Source: Bog-756 sp963837805 (lineage in GTDB: Bacteria; Actinomycetota; Acidimicrobiia; Acidimicrobiales; RAAP-2). From it: a stretch of DNA of 64,000 bases. A program made the translations under genes and the position numbers. The notes below the pieces were generated by a model. It was not told the origin of the DNA and did not search any database. It worked only from the letters and a program-made list of their open reading frames with translations. Of the stretch, positions 8,675 to 16,252 are shown one piece after another (position 1 is the first letter of the stretch; every line of letters begins with the position of its first letter). Where the stretch lies: NCBI GenBank assembly GCA_963837805.1, contig CAWIOU010000023.1, positions 186,001 through 250,000 of the forward strand, read 5' to 3'.

Positions 8675-9050
8675 ATCCCCGGCTGTGGGTCTGGCTCACC
8701 CCACAACTGTCGTCCCACATGGACTGACTTTCCAGTGACTCGCCGACCCGCAGCTCGGGACACCGATTCTTCGAAACGCACGGCCTGATAAGAGCTTGTC
8801 CTCGACGCCGAGTGACTCATCACTGTCCTGCCCGCTGTTTCCACACCGAACTTCCCAAAGGGCTTGACAAGTAATAGGAGCGTCACCGGGTCAGAGGCGG
8901 TTATCGAACTGCCACCGAACGGCACTCTAATAGCGCCCAGTTGATTGTCATTTCCATGACCCCAGTGGGAACCTCGATAAGTCCGGTGATGTAATGGTCG
9001 GCGGAAGCAGTCTCGAACGGCACCAGCCCAGATCGGCAGAGTTACGGCAG
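8675..9050. other. IS110 right flank and adjoining spacer
   Basis: This gap of 376 bases holds the non-coding right flank of the IS110 element, up to about 8886, and then about 160 bases of spacer before the ExoD-like gene. The end-like sequence TTGACA plus AATAGGAGCGTC lies at about 8865-8883. I see no supported gene: open frames on both strands lack ribosome sites and motifs. Confidence 0.5.
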
Positions 9051-9653
9051 ATGACGACCGAAGTGGCCTTCAGTGATCAGCTGGAGGAGTGGCTAGACGC
9101 AGAGGGCTCAAAGACGATCGGCGATCTCGGCCGCGTCTTCTCGGAAAAGAGCTTCGCCGTCACGATCCTGTTCCTCATGTTCTTCCCTGCTCTGCCACTG
9201 CCGACTGGAGGTGTTACCCATGTGTTCGAGGTGATAACCGTTTTGTTGGCGGTCGAGATGGTGATCGGCGCGCGGTCGATCTGGCTCCCAGCTCGTTGGA
9301 AGGATCGAGCCCTCGGGGCGACGACAACGGAAAAAGCAATCCCCTTTATGATGCGACGCATCCGCTGGCTTGAGAGATTCTCCAAGCCTCGGGCTGCCTC
9401 TCTGTTCGATCGACGGTGGTTCCTACGGATCCTCGGAGTAGTCTTCGCCGGCTTGGCGGTTGCTTCGGCGGTGGCGCCTCCGTTCTCCGGGCTTGACACC
9501 TTCCCTGCGCTTGGTGCCGTTTTCGTCGCCCTCGCCATCATCCTCGAGGACGTTCTCGCATTGGCGATTGGCCTCGGAATCGGGGCCGGCGGTGTCGTCC
9601 TGATCCTCACGGTTGGCGCCGCTCTCGTTCACCTCATTCGAAATCTCTTCTAA
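9051..9653 (+). CDS. ExoD-like exopolysaccharide synthesis membrane protein
   Basis: The 200-residue protein matches the ExoD family in layout: a soluble N-terminus (SDQLEEWLDAEGSKTIGDLG), then FSEKSFAVTILFLMFFPALPLPTGG, an amphipathic proline-turn segment, and about three more membrane helices. The middle VEMVIGARSIWLPARWKDRAL and the C-terminal pair of glycine-rich helices also fit. ExoD affects exopolysaccharide production and alkaline tolerance in rhizobia, but its biochemistry is unknown. ATG 9051 is preferred because the family begins near here. The frame is open back to ATG 8994, and neither start has a strong Shine-Dalgarno. Confidence 0.75.
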   Translation: MTTEVAFSDQLEEWLDAEGSKTIGDLGRVFSEKSFAVTILFLMFFPALPLPTGGVTHVFEVITVLLAVEMVIGARSIWLPARWKDRALGATTTEKAIPFMMRRIRWLERFSKPRAASLFDRRWFLRILGVVFAGLAVASAVAPPFSGLDTFPALGAVFVALAIILEDVLALAIGLGIGAGGVVLILTVGAALVHLIRNLF

Positions 9654-9842
9654 CTCCGATCTGCCCCTGACTCACCGGGTAAGGAGACGGATGTCCCTAC
9701 CCCGACGGCACGTCGGGACGTCTCGAAACGGCTGTGCCACTCCGTGCTGCTCCAGAGGACTACTGCCGTAACGAAGGTTTGGCTACATTCGGTCGAGCCA
9801 CCGTCAGAAGTTCTTTTGCAACCAACCTGGGTGCGGGCCGGC

Positions 9843-10469
9843 CTACACGGCAATCGCGGGCGGGTGGCCGCCGAAGTTCACGGTGACCCCGTCGTGCCGC
9901 ATGCTCCTGGCGAACCAGACGATCGAGAGCGCAATGGAACCCGCCGTCAGCGAGAGCGTCGTCCCAAGTCGTTCGAGAGGGAACGACTGGGTCGACGAGG
10001 TCAGCAGTAGGACCAGGACGACCGCTCCGTTCAAGAACATGGTCACCGCCCAGAGGAAGGACACGCGGACGAAGAAGCGGTGGACGCTCGGACGCGCCAG
10101 GAGTTCGGGGGTGAGGGGGCAGAAGTCGTGGGTGAACCGCTGGGTGAAAGGCCGACCGGCGAGCGCACTGAAGACCAGCAGCATGGAGGCCAGGAACGCA
10201 CTCACTGTGGGCTGGATGAAGTAGACGAAGGCGCTGCCGGTCACGAAGGAGATGACCGTACGGAGGGTGAGCAGGGCGGTGCCGAGCAGGAGCAGGGTGG
10301 AGACCCGTTCCCCCCGCCACAACCGTCGGACGATGAGGACGTACGACCAGGCCAGGGCGGCGAGCAAGGCCCCACGGAATCCCGCCAGGAGGAGCACGAA
10401 GTAGTACGCGGCGACCGGCGCAATGACGCTCTCGAGGATGACCGGAAGGGCGTTGCGCAGGACCCGCAT
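9843..10469 (-). CDS. Multi-pass membrane protein, VC0807-like
   Basis: The 208-residue protein has five or six hydrophobic helices and short loops. It resembles a conserved family of small integral membrane proteins labelled VC0807, whose function is not known. Residues 8-32 form the first helix pair (PVILESVIAPVAAYYFVLLL). A mid-protein loop, RPFTQRFTHDFCPLTPELL near 105-125, is the most hydrophilic part. The last helices end near 190. It is convergent with the ExoD-like gene and has no operon partner. The start at ATG 10469 fits the family length. Confidence 0.6.
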   Translation of the reverse strand: MRVLRNALPVILESVIAPVAAYYFVLLLAGFRGALLAALAWSYVLIVRRLWRGERVSTLLLLGTALLTLRTVISFVTGSAFVYFIQPTVSAFLASMLLVFSALAGRPFTQRFTHDFCPLTPELLARPSVHRFFVRVSFLWAVTMFLNGAVVLVLLLTSSTQSFPLERLGTTLSLTAGSIALSIVWFARSMRHDGVTVNFGGHPPAIAV

Positions 10470-10825
10470 CGGGTGCGGGAGGCCCAGGACGGACCCGGAA
10501 CGACCGTCGGGGCCATCGGAGAACGCCAGCGCCCCAAGGTCCGCTCGCTTGTGGGTTCGGCTGATATTTGAGTGTACCGGTCCCCCAGGTCACCGTCCGG
10601 TCGGGTCCCCGCACCCTGCGCTTTGGTCGGGGCGCACACGGTCTGCAACCTGCCCCGCCGGGCCTGTTGAGCTGGGTTACGCCGCCCGGTTCCGGGTCCG
10701 GCGCTATCGCCGTCAGCGGTGCCCCCGAAAGAACGCTACACCTGTAGATGTCGTCGGGTCAGTCGTATCGCCAGGGGTCAACTGGCCCGGCGTGGGGTGG
10801 GGCTGCCCATTTGGGGAGGCGGATC
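10470..10825. other. Intergenic stretch with no supported gene
   Basis: The stretch lies between divergent genes. I see no ORF with a ribosome site apart from the GGGGAGG that serves the small gene at 10826. A short dyad CTACA-CC-TGTAG lies at about 10736-10747 and could be a regulator site, but it is too short to claim. No terminator-like hairpin with a U-run is visible. Confidence 0.5.
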
Positions 10826-11021
10826 ATGACGGTAGACGGCAACTCGATTCGATGTGACGCCTACGGGTGCCGGATCGAATCGAGGGTCGGCTTCAGACCG
10901 CCAGGTGCCCCCGCCACCCTGCCTGAAGATATTTGCATGGTTCGCAATGGACGGCTGGGAATCGAGATCGAATGACGGCAGCGTCGCGGGGCAGCTGGAC
11001 TATTGCCCCCTGCACTGGTGA
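10826..11021 (+). pseudogene. Small zinc-ligand protein, interrupted by a one-base frameshift
   Basis: ATG 10826 has a near-perfect Shine-Dalgarno (GGGGAGG, six bases away). The frame begins MTVDGNSIRCDAYGC with a C-x4-C pair at residues 10-15 and runs to LPEDI. It then goes out of frame and stops at 10975. Removing one T from the TTT run at 10932-10934 restores a frame that continues WFAMDGWESRSNDG and ends LDYCPLHW at the stop 11019-11021. The repaired protein of about 64 residues would have C-x4-C and a C-terminal C-x2-H, a four-ligand zinc site. The break may be a sequencing error in the T run or a true mutation. No family is recognised. Confidence 0.5.
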
Positions 11022-11157
11022 GCTAGGGACTAGGCACTGGCGACTCGGCCCAGGACCCTGCACCAACATTTGGCTGGACGGGGTGCCCCGGAACCAATCG
11101 ACCTCACGCCGGCGTCAAGCTGGTCGAGCACGTTGCGTCGTCCACTTCCTCGATTCA

Positions 11158-11874
11158 TCACGAACTTCGAGCACTCAACAGCAGCACGCGCGGAATAGAT
11201 CCCCCGTTCGGATGCCCCCCAGTCTCCTGAATGATCGAGGGAGGTGGTGCTGGTTCCACCATGTCATCGATCAGCAATCCGCACCTCCCCATTTCGTGCA
11301 CATACCTGCCGAGAGGACGATGAATGAACGAGAAGTGGATCCCTGGCCCGACTTCATCGGTAGCGATCTCGTCATCGAGATAGGAGCCGACTCGCCAGAA
11401 GTGTTCATCAGAATCGACAACCTCCACCCAACCGCTGCCTGGCGATTGCAATAGTGGATGGACCAGAAGTAATAGGAACCGCCCCCCCGGTGTCAGTACT
11501 CGGGCAACTTCCTGAATGGCAGCCTCGAAAGCTTCGACGTGTTCGATCGCCAAACACAGCACGACTGTGTCGAACTCGGCGGCGCGACAGGGAAGCTGAT
11601 GGGCAGAGGCTTGTAGGTACCCGGAAAGGCCTCCTCGATCGTACGCTCTGCGAATCTGCGACTCAGTCACATCGAGGCCAACCACCTCCGCTCCCTGACT
11701 CGCCAGGCGTCGGCCGACCTGCCCTTCACCGCATCCGATGTCCAATACCCTTCTGGCACCGCTGGCATAACGCTCAACCAATGGAAGGATCTGCTCCTCG
11801 TACTCGGGGTCAGCTCCCTCTGTGAAGTTCCGTTGCCACCAGTCCGCCCCCTTCTCCCAGAGGTCGTTCTCCAT
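11158..11874 (-). CDS. Class I SAM-dependent methyltransferase
   Basis: The 238-residue protein has VLDIGCGEGQVGRRL (SAM motif I, about 43-57), VVGLDVTESQI (post-I), LPCRAAEFDTVVLCLAIEHV (motif IV) and RVLTPGGRFLLLLVHPLLQSP (motif V-VI). These are typical of Methyltransf_11/UbiE-like enzymes. A C-terminal lid of about 90 residues contains FSFIHRPLGRYV, which probably contacts the substrate. It starts at ATG 11874. It is the third methyltransferase in the accessory region, and no neighbour indicates the substrate. Confidence 0.8.
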   Translation of the reverse strand: MENDLWEKGADWWQRNFTEGADPEYEEQILPLVERYASGARRVLDIGCGEGQVGRRLASQGAEVVGLDVTESQIRRAYDRGGLSGYLQASAHQLPCRAAEFDTVVLCLAIEHVEAFEAAIQEVARVLTPGGRFLLLLVHPLLQSPGSGWVEVVDSDEHFWRVGSYLDDEIATDEVGPGIHFSFIHRPLGRYVHEMGRCGLLIDDMVEPAPPPSIIQETGGHPNGGSIPRVLLLSARSS

Positions 11875-11937
11875 TCCATCGACGCTACAACGATCAGGTG
11901 AGATCGGAGCTGTGTGATCGACTACCTGTGCACTGCA

Positions 11938-13023
11938 TCAGTCGGTCATCAGGAGCGCTTCAACAAAGCTAACCGAGATGACCCTCCACGATCTCCTTGC
12001 CGCGTGAGCACAAAGACACGACAGAAGACCAGCGACAAGGAGCACGAGAATCATTGGAAGCCAGAGGTCCTGGTGGGTGAACGAGATCGTCGTGAAGCTT
12101 CCATGTGCGGCTTGGCCTGCCTGCATGATGAGACCGACTCCCATTGTCCCGAAGGCCAGCACCAGGAGGGCAAAGAGCGACGCAACAATGGTGGACACCG
12201 ACTTGCCGAACCGGAGATCGGATGGTGCAACGTGGGCTCGCCTGGCTGCCACTCCGACGCAGGCAACGGAGAGAAGCCATCCAATACCGGCCACCGTCGG
12301 CACGATCACGGCGAAGGCGTGGGCGGCGGAGGCATGGCCACCGTAGGGGACCAGACGGGGCGCAACAACACGACCATTCTTCTCACCACCCCCAACCAAG
12401 CGCGGGTACCTCACTGTGTTCTGAGCGATCATCAGAGCGACATCGATGAGAAGCGAGAACAGCGGTGCCCAGGCAAGAAGCAACAGCCGTCGCCGGCGGG
12501 GTGCGCCCGAACGTTTGATGGCGCCGGTCAGCCCCGACCACCCACTGATGAGGACGACGAAGGTCACGAAGAACAACATCACAAAGGCGAACATCGCATA
12601 GAGCACAATGTGTCCGCCCGACGTCAAGGGCGGTGCAGCCACGGGCGTTCCGTTGGAGAAACCGGTTTGGAGGTGGGTTGGAAGGAAGTTGAACCCGGAC
12701 CAGGTGACCAGTCCAGCCGATGAGTGAAGGGTCTGGTTCCCGATTGCGATGGCGGCTAGTGGAGCGACCACCAGCCACGGCAGCGTCGCGGCGGCAATCG
12801 AGATCTTCGCCCTCGCTGACCACAAACCGTAGGTCTTGGGCATCCCCTGGGCGCTGGATCGAGCACGGACGGCCCCTCCCAGGAGGTTCAACGAGACCAT
12901 GAGAGTCGATCGCCCCTCGGCCGTCAGATCATTCGATACCACCCGCACTTCGTCGGCATACCGTTCGCGCCACCAGCTCGGGTAGCACCGCAACGCCAGC
13001 TCAATGGCAGATTGCCTTGTCAT
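11938..13023 (-). CDS. PadR-associated multi-pass membrane protein
   Basis: The 361-residue protein begins with a soluble helix-rich segment (LRCYPSWWRERYADEVRVV) of the kind found as a prefix in membrane proteins controlled by PadR regulators. About seven hydrophobic helices follow, from near residue 75 to 350, with extracytoplasmic loops. There is no ATP-binding or FtsX-like signature. The start ATG overlaps the PadR stop codon by four bases (ATGA), so the two are translated together. A role in envelope stress or efflux is likely by analogy with other PadR-membrane pairs, but is not shown. Confidence 0.6.
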   Translation of the reverse strand: MTRQSAIELALRCYPSWWRERYADEVRVVSNDLTAEGRSTLMVSLNLLGGAVRARSSAQGMPKTYGLWSARAKISIAAATLPWLVVAPLAAIAIGNQTLHSSAGLVTWSGFNFLPTHLQTGFSNGTPVAAPPLTSGGHIVLYAMFAFVMLFFVTFVVLISGWSGLTGAIKRSGAPRRRRLLLLAWAPLFSLLIDVALMIAQNTVRYPRLVGGGEKNGRVVAPRLVPYGGHASAAHAFAVIVPTVAGIGWLLSVACVGVAARRAHVAPSDLRFGKSVSTIVASLFALLVLAFGTMGVGLIMQAGQAAHGSFTTISFTHQDLWLPMILVLLVAGLLSCLCAHAARRSWRVISVSFVEALLMTD

Positions 13024-13337
13024 GCGCCGAGCGCCCCGAGGCGCTTGAACCCGATGTCCGCCACCTTGACGTTCGCTTCCAGTCGTTCGCGCAACACGGC
13101 AGCTCCGTTACCGGTGATTCGGTACGGCCGTCGATGATCGTCGCTCGGCATCGACTCGACGAGTCCTTCATCTTCCAGGCGGGCAAGCACGCCATAGAGA
13201 GTGCCTGGACCGAAGGCAACTCCGCTCATGGCCTCTATGTCCTTGATGACGGCGTACCCATGCTTCGGGCCCCCCGAGAGGCTGGTGAGCACGAGGACGG
13301 TGGGGTCCTGGGTCCGGCCGAGCCGCTTCGACTTCAT
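13020..13337 (-). CDS. PadR-family transcriptional regulator
   Basis: This is a 105-residue winged-helix protein of the short PadR class. The domain runs VLVLTSLSGGPKHGYAVIKDIE, then GVAFGPGTLYGVLARLEDEGLVES (recognition helix and wing) and DDHRRPYRITGNGAAVL. PadR repressors usually control the adjacent membrane gene and themselves, and release DNA on binding small aromatic or drug-like ligands. ATG 13337 has GGAGGG seven bases upstream. The gene lies first in a two-gene operon and has a well-formed promoter with an overlapping inverted repeat at 13365-13392. Confidence 0.85.
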   Translation of the reverse strand: MKSKRLGRTQDPTVLVLTSLSGGPKHGYAVIKDIEAMSGVAFGPGTLYGVLARLEDEGLVESMPSDDHRRPYRITGNGAAVLRERLEANVKVADIGFKRLGALGA

Positions 13338-13364
13338 CGCCCATCCCTCCGCTCGTCTCTCTGG

Positions 13365-13392
13365 ATACTATTCCGAAAGTCGTAATAGTCAA
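13365..13392 (-). promoter_or_regulatory. Promoter of the padR operon with overlapping inverted repeat
   Basis: On the minus strand TTGACT (13392-13387) and TAGTAT (13370-13365) are separated by 16 bases, a good housekeeping-type -35/-10 pair. Transcription would start near 13358, giving a leader of about 20 bases with GGAGGG before the padR ATG. The inverted repeat ACTATT-11-AATAGT (13367-13389) covers the spacer and parts of both boxes. A bound PadR dimer would block RNA polymerase, so autorepression is the natural inference. Confidence 0.6.
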
Positions 13393-13598
13393 TGGCCAGA
13401 AAGGAGGAGGCAAGCGGTGTCCCGTTTACCGGGCTAGCTGGAACCGATCTCGGCCAACGTCGCGGTCGCTTACTTCTCCGCTCGCCCTCACGACTGACCG
13501 ACATCCCAGCTCTTCGGTCGACTGGGACAAGATCCGCTTGTACACGGACGACGCTTCGGACGCCTTGGACGGATTCTCCCCTACAGCAGACCGAGTCG

Positions 13599-13882
13599 GT
13601 GAGATTTCACGATCTGCGCCACACCTGCGCCGCCATTCTGATCGCCAACGGGAGACACATGGAGGAAGTCAAAGACCACCTTGGTCACAGTTCGATCCGC
13701 GACACCTCCGATCGCTCGCACACCTCTTCCCGTCAGCGCGCGCTGCGCTGGACGAGTCCCTGGATGCCACTTTCCGCAACACTCACAAAACTGGGACGGC
13801 CGAAATACGGCCGAAGTTGCCAAATCGGGCGATTTCGGAGCCCCCCGAATCCTTCAAAACTGTGTCCTTACCTGCGAGTTAA
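13599..13882 (+). pseudogene. Tyrosine recombinase (phage-type integrase) C-terminal remnant
   Basis: The frame around 13599 reads FHDLRHTCAAILIANG, then MEEVKDHLGHSSI. These are the HxLRH box and the following LGH box of a tyrosine recombinase. A frame change near 13713 moves the sequence into the +2 frame, which continues HLFPSARAALDESLD and stops at 13882. At the junction the catalytic tyrosine (normally in a DRYGHLFP-like motif) is missing: DRS and SLAHLFP are seen instead. The N-terminal domains are not recognisable upstream. The remnant points at tRNA-Gly and ends one base from it, as expected for an island integrase next to its attachment site. Confidence 0.7.
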
Positions 13883-13883
13883 C

Positions 13884-13905
13884 TGGAGCGGACGACGGGA
13901 TTCGA
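13884..13905 (-). other. Probable attachment-site end at the tRNA-Gly 3' end
   Basis: Tyrosine integrases often insert at the 3' end of tRNA genes and leave it intact. The integrase remnant ends at 13882 and the tRNA 3' end is at 13884, so one att core probably lies in 13884-13905 (CCA end, acceptor stem and T arm). I did not see a second copy of this sequence in 1-13880. The other att site would then lie to the left of the window, or has decayed. Confidence 0.4.
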
Positions 13906-13959
13906 ACCCGCGACCCTCACCTTGGCAAGGTGATGCTCTACCAACTGAGCCACGTCCGC
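13884..13959 (-). tRNA. tRNA-Gly (anticodon GCC), CCA encoded
   Basis: The minus-strand sequence folds into a standard cloverleaf. The acceptor stem is GCGGACG with CGTCCGC. The D arm contains GCTCAGTTGGTAGAGC. The anticodon arm is CACCTTGCCAAGGTG with anticodon GCC. The T arm contains GGTTCGAATCC. U73 precedes an encoded CCA at 13886-13884. U73 is normal for bacterial tRNA-Gly. It is the only RNA gene I find in the window and marks the boundary between the accessory region and the core genome. Confidence 0.95.
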
Positions 13960-14091
13960 GTATGGGTCTCACCCTAGCAGCAGAGCACCCCGGATCCCGA
14001 AGCCGATGAGCCTGTCAGACCCCGGAGAAGCAGCCGGGCCACGGAGGACACAAGCGATCGTCGTCAACGACAGTGGCGGCAGAGACTCCCT

Positions 14092-15615
14092 CTACGCAGG
14101 GAGTTCGGCGTGCCACCACGGCACCGGCCGATCCCGACGGTTGGCCTCGGCGACCAGCCCGGCCAGCGATTCCTCCATACCCCGGGCGATGACCTCGACG
14201 TCCGGGACCAGATCCCAACAGCCCTGCACCCCGGCGTACAGCGTGTCCAAGTAGGAGAACACCGTGACGTTGACCCCGACCCCTTCGATGATCGGACCCA
14301 GCGGGTACATCGCCACCATGCGGGCACCGGCCAGGTACAACGGGAAGTTGGGCCCGGGCACATTGGACACGATGAGGTTGAAGATCGGCGCCACCCGATC
14401 GAAGAGACGCAGGTTGGTGACGAGGCGCGACAACCTCGTGGCCACCGCCGGGAAGGTCGTCTGGGCCCAACCGGCGAATACCTCCGACCCGATCGACTGG
14501 CTCTGCTCCTTGGCCGAAGCTACTCCGTCCCGGATGTGACCGAGGCGGGCGGCCGGATCGACGACGCCATCGGCCAGCGACACCAGCATGGCCGACACCC
14601 GGTTGCCGAGGGCACCACGCTCGTCGTCCGTCCGCACCGATACCGGCACCAGGGCCACCAGCGAACCGTCCGGCTCCTCACCCCTACTTTCGAAGAAGGT
14701 ACGCATGGCCCCCGCTGTCACCGCCAGCACCACGTCGTTGGCTGTGCCTCCCAGCACGTCCCGGATGCGCTGCACGCCGTCGAAGGGCAACTCCGCGAAT
14801 GCCACCCGCCGGTGCGGTGAGATGGCCCGGTTGATCGAAGTCTTCGGTGCCTCGAACGGAGCCGGCGGCAACGTGCCCTCCACCTCGCGGTTCCGATCGC
14901 TCAGGCCGCGAACCGTCCTCACCGTCCGGCCCACCGTGCGCAACACCGCCTCGGCGTGACCGGGCAGCGAGGCCAGCACATCGCGCCACAGATCGGCGTC
15001 GTTGGGCAACGGGTCCGGAGACCACCGGGGGTCACGCCGACTGCGCCCGCTGCCCGAGCTATCGGCACCCGCATCATCGTCATTGGCCGGCTCCGGGCGA
15101 CGCCCTTCGGCACGGAACAGAGGACGCGGGGACGGATCGGGGGACAGGTCGAAGAACACGGCCATCACCTCCGCCCCCGACACCCCGTCGATAATGGCGT
15201 GGTGCACCTTGGGCACCAGGGCGAAGCGTCCGCCCTCCAACCCCTCGACCACATGGAATTCCCACAGTGGCCGTCGCCGGTCGAGCGGTCGCGACGCCAG
15301 GTCGGCGACCAGGGCCTCCAGCTCGGCCCGCCCACCCGGCGGCGGAAGGCTGGCCCTGCGCACGTGGTAGTCGATGTCGAAGGCAGGATCATCGACCATC
15401 GACGGGTGTTGCAGCCCGAAGGGAACCTCGACCATCCGCTTGCGGAACGGCGGGACCAGCGCCACCCGCTCTGCCACCAGGTCGCGGATGCGCCCGAAAC
15501 CCACTCCCCCGTTCACCGTGGCGGGGTCGAAGATCAACGCCCCCAGGATGTGCAGGTGGGTGGTGGGCGATTCGAGGGACAGGAACGCCCCGTCCAGCCC
15601 GGTCAGGCGCTCCAT
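14092..15615 (-). CDS. Wax ester synthase/diacylglycerol acyltransferase (WS/DGAT)
   Basis: The 507-residue enzyme starts MERLTGLDGAFLSLESPTTHLHI, the standard WS/DGAT beginning. It has the catalytic HHxxxDG motif as HHAIIDG at 138-144, with the His as general base. The C-terminal half holds the family's ND-type region (GTANDVVLAVTAGAMR), VSVRTDDERGALGNRVSAM and VSNVPGPNFPLYLAGARM. It should make triacylglycerols or wax esters from acyl-CoA at the membrane. This storage pathway is common in actinobacteria. It lies just left of dut with three bases between them. A dyad ACTCCCT/AGGGAGT overlaps the stop codon but has no U-run. Confidence 0.9.
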   Translation of the reverse strand: MERLTGLDGAFLSLESPTTHLHILGALIFDPATVNGGVGFGRIRDLVAERVALVPPFRKRMVEVPFGLQHPSMVDDPAFDIDYHVRRASLPPPGGRAELEALVADLASRPLDRRRPLWEFHVVEGLEGGRFALVPKVHHAIIDGVSGAEVMAVFFDLSPDPSPRPLFRAEGRRPEPANDDDAGADSSGSGRSRRDPRWSPDPLPNDADLWRDVLASLPGHAEAVLRTVGRTVRTVRGLSDRNREVEGTLPPAPFEAPKTSINRAISPHRRVAFAELPFDGVQRIRDVLGGTANDVVLAVTAGAMRTFFESRGEEPDGSLVALVPVSVRTDDERGALGNRVSAMLVSLADGVVDPAARLGHIRDGVASAKEQSQSIGSEVFAGWAQTTFPAVATRLSRLVTNLRLFDRVAPIFNLIVSNVPGPNFPLYLAGARMVAMYPLGPIIEGVGVNVTVFSYLDTLYAGVQGCWDLVPDVEVIARGMEESLAGLVAEANRRDRPVPWWHAELPA

Positions 15616-15618
15616 CGG

Positions 15619-16155
15619 CTACCGGCCCGTCGAACCGAAGCCGCCGACGCCCCGCTCGCTCTCGCCCAGCTCCTCCACCTCGACGAAGGTGGCCGTCTCC
15701 ACCCGCTGGATGACCAGCTGGGCGATCCGGTCCCCCCGTCGCACCTCGTAGGGGACCTCGGGGTCCGTATTGACCAACAGGACAGCCAGCTCGTCGCGGT
15801 AGCCCGAATCGATGAGCCCGGGGGTGTTCAAGCAGGTCACGCCGTGCCTGAGGGCCAGGCCGCTCCTCGGCTGGACGAAGCCGGCATGACCCGCCGGGAT
15901 GGCCAGCGCCACACCGGTGGGCACCAGCGCCCGCCCTCCGTTGGGTGCCAACGTCACATCGGTCCGGGCCACCAGGTCGGCGCCGGCGTCGCCACTCCGG
16001 GCGTAGGCGGGCAGGGGCAGCCCCTCGTCGAGCAGGACCACCTCCACCGGCAGGGCCCCGGGGGCAGGTGACAGCCCGATCGTGCCTTCGACGGTTCTCT
16101 CGTCGACGCCGGTCCGTGATGCCGAAGCCACCTGGCTCCTCCCCTTCTCTCGCAC
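15619..16155 (-). CDS. dut: Deoxyuridine 5'-triphosphate nucleotidohydrolase (dUTPase)
   Basis: This hydrolyses dUTP to dUMP and pyrophosphate, keeping uracil out of DNA and feeding dTMP synthesis. All five motifs of the trimeric dUTPase family are present: AGADL (57-61), PRSGLA (96-101), GLIDSGYRDE (113-122, with the catalytic Asp), GDRIAQ (141-146) and GGFGSTG (171-177). The first 35 residues are extra compared with most homologues, and the protein fold starts near LPVEVVLLD, so the true start may be later than ATG 16155. The gene is divergent from orn and three bases from the acyltransferase gene. Confidence 0.93.
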   Translation of the reverse strand: MREKGRSQVASASRTGVDERTVEGTIGLSPAPGALPVEVVLLDEGLPLPAYARSGDAGADLVARTDVTLAPNGGRALVPTGVALAIPAGHAGFVQPRSGLALRHGVTCLNTPGLIDSGYRDELAVLLVNTDPEVPYEVRRGDRIAQLVIQRVETATFVEVEELGESERGVGGFGSTGR

Positions 16156-16252
16156 CGGACGCTACCGCTCACCGCCCGGCGGTGGCGACCTCATCTCCCC
16201 GTGGCGGCCGCCCTGCTTGGAGACGGTGCCGCCAACCGGTAGCGTCACCCGG

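Larger units (their letters stand above)
7430..8886 (+). mobile_element. IS110-family insertion sequence (ends approximate)
   Basis: The element is defined by its transposase at 7628-8674. IS110 elements lack long terminal inverted repeats and have non-coding flanks on either side of the gene. The right end is placed by TTGACA followed by AATAGGAGCGTC at about 8865-8883, which resembles the end sequence I recall for actinobacterial IS110 elements. The left end is only bounded by the VOC stop at 7347; the figure 7430 is a guess. The transposase frame is intact, so the copy may be active or recently active. No second copy is visible in the window. Confidence 0.6.

Noticed and set aside
8671..8925. 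Minus-strand frame in the IS110 right flank
   Set aside because: It spans the predicted element end, lacks a ribosome site and has no motif.
14085..14104. ACTCCCT/AGGGAGT hairpin at the end of the WS/DGAT gene
   Set aside because: It overlaps the stop codon and has no U-run, so I did not call it a terminator.
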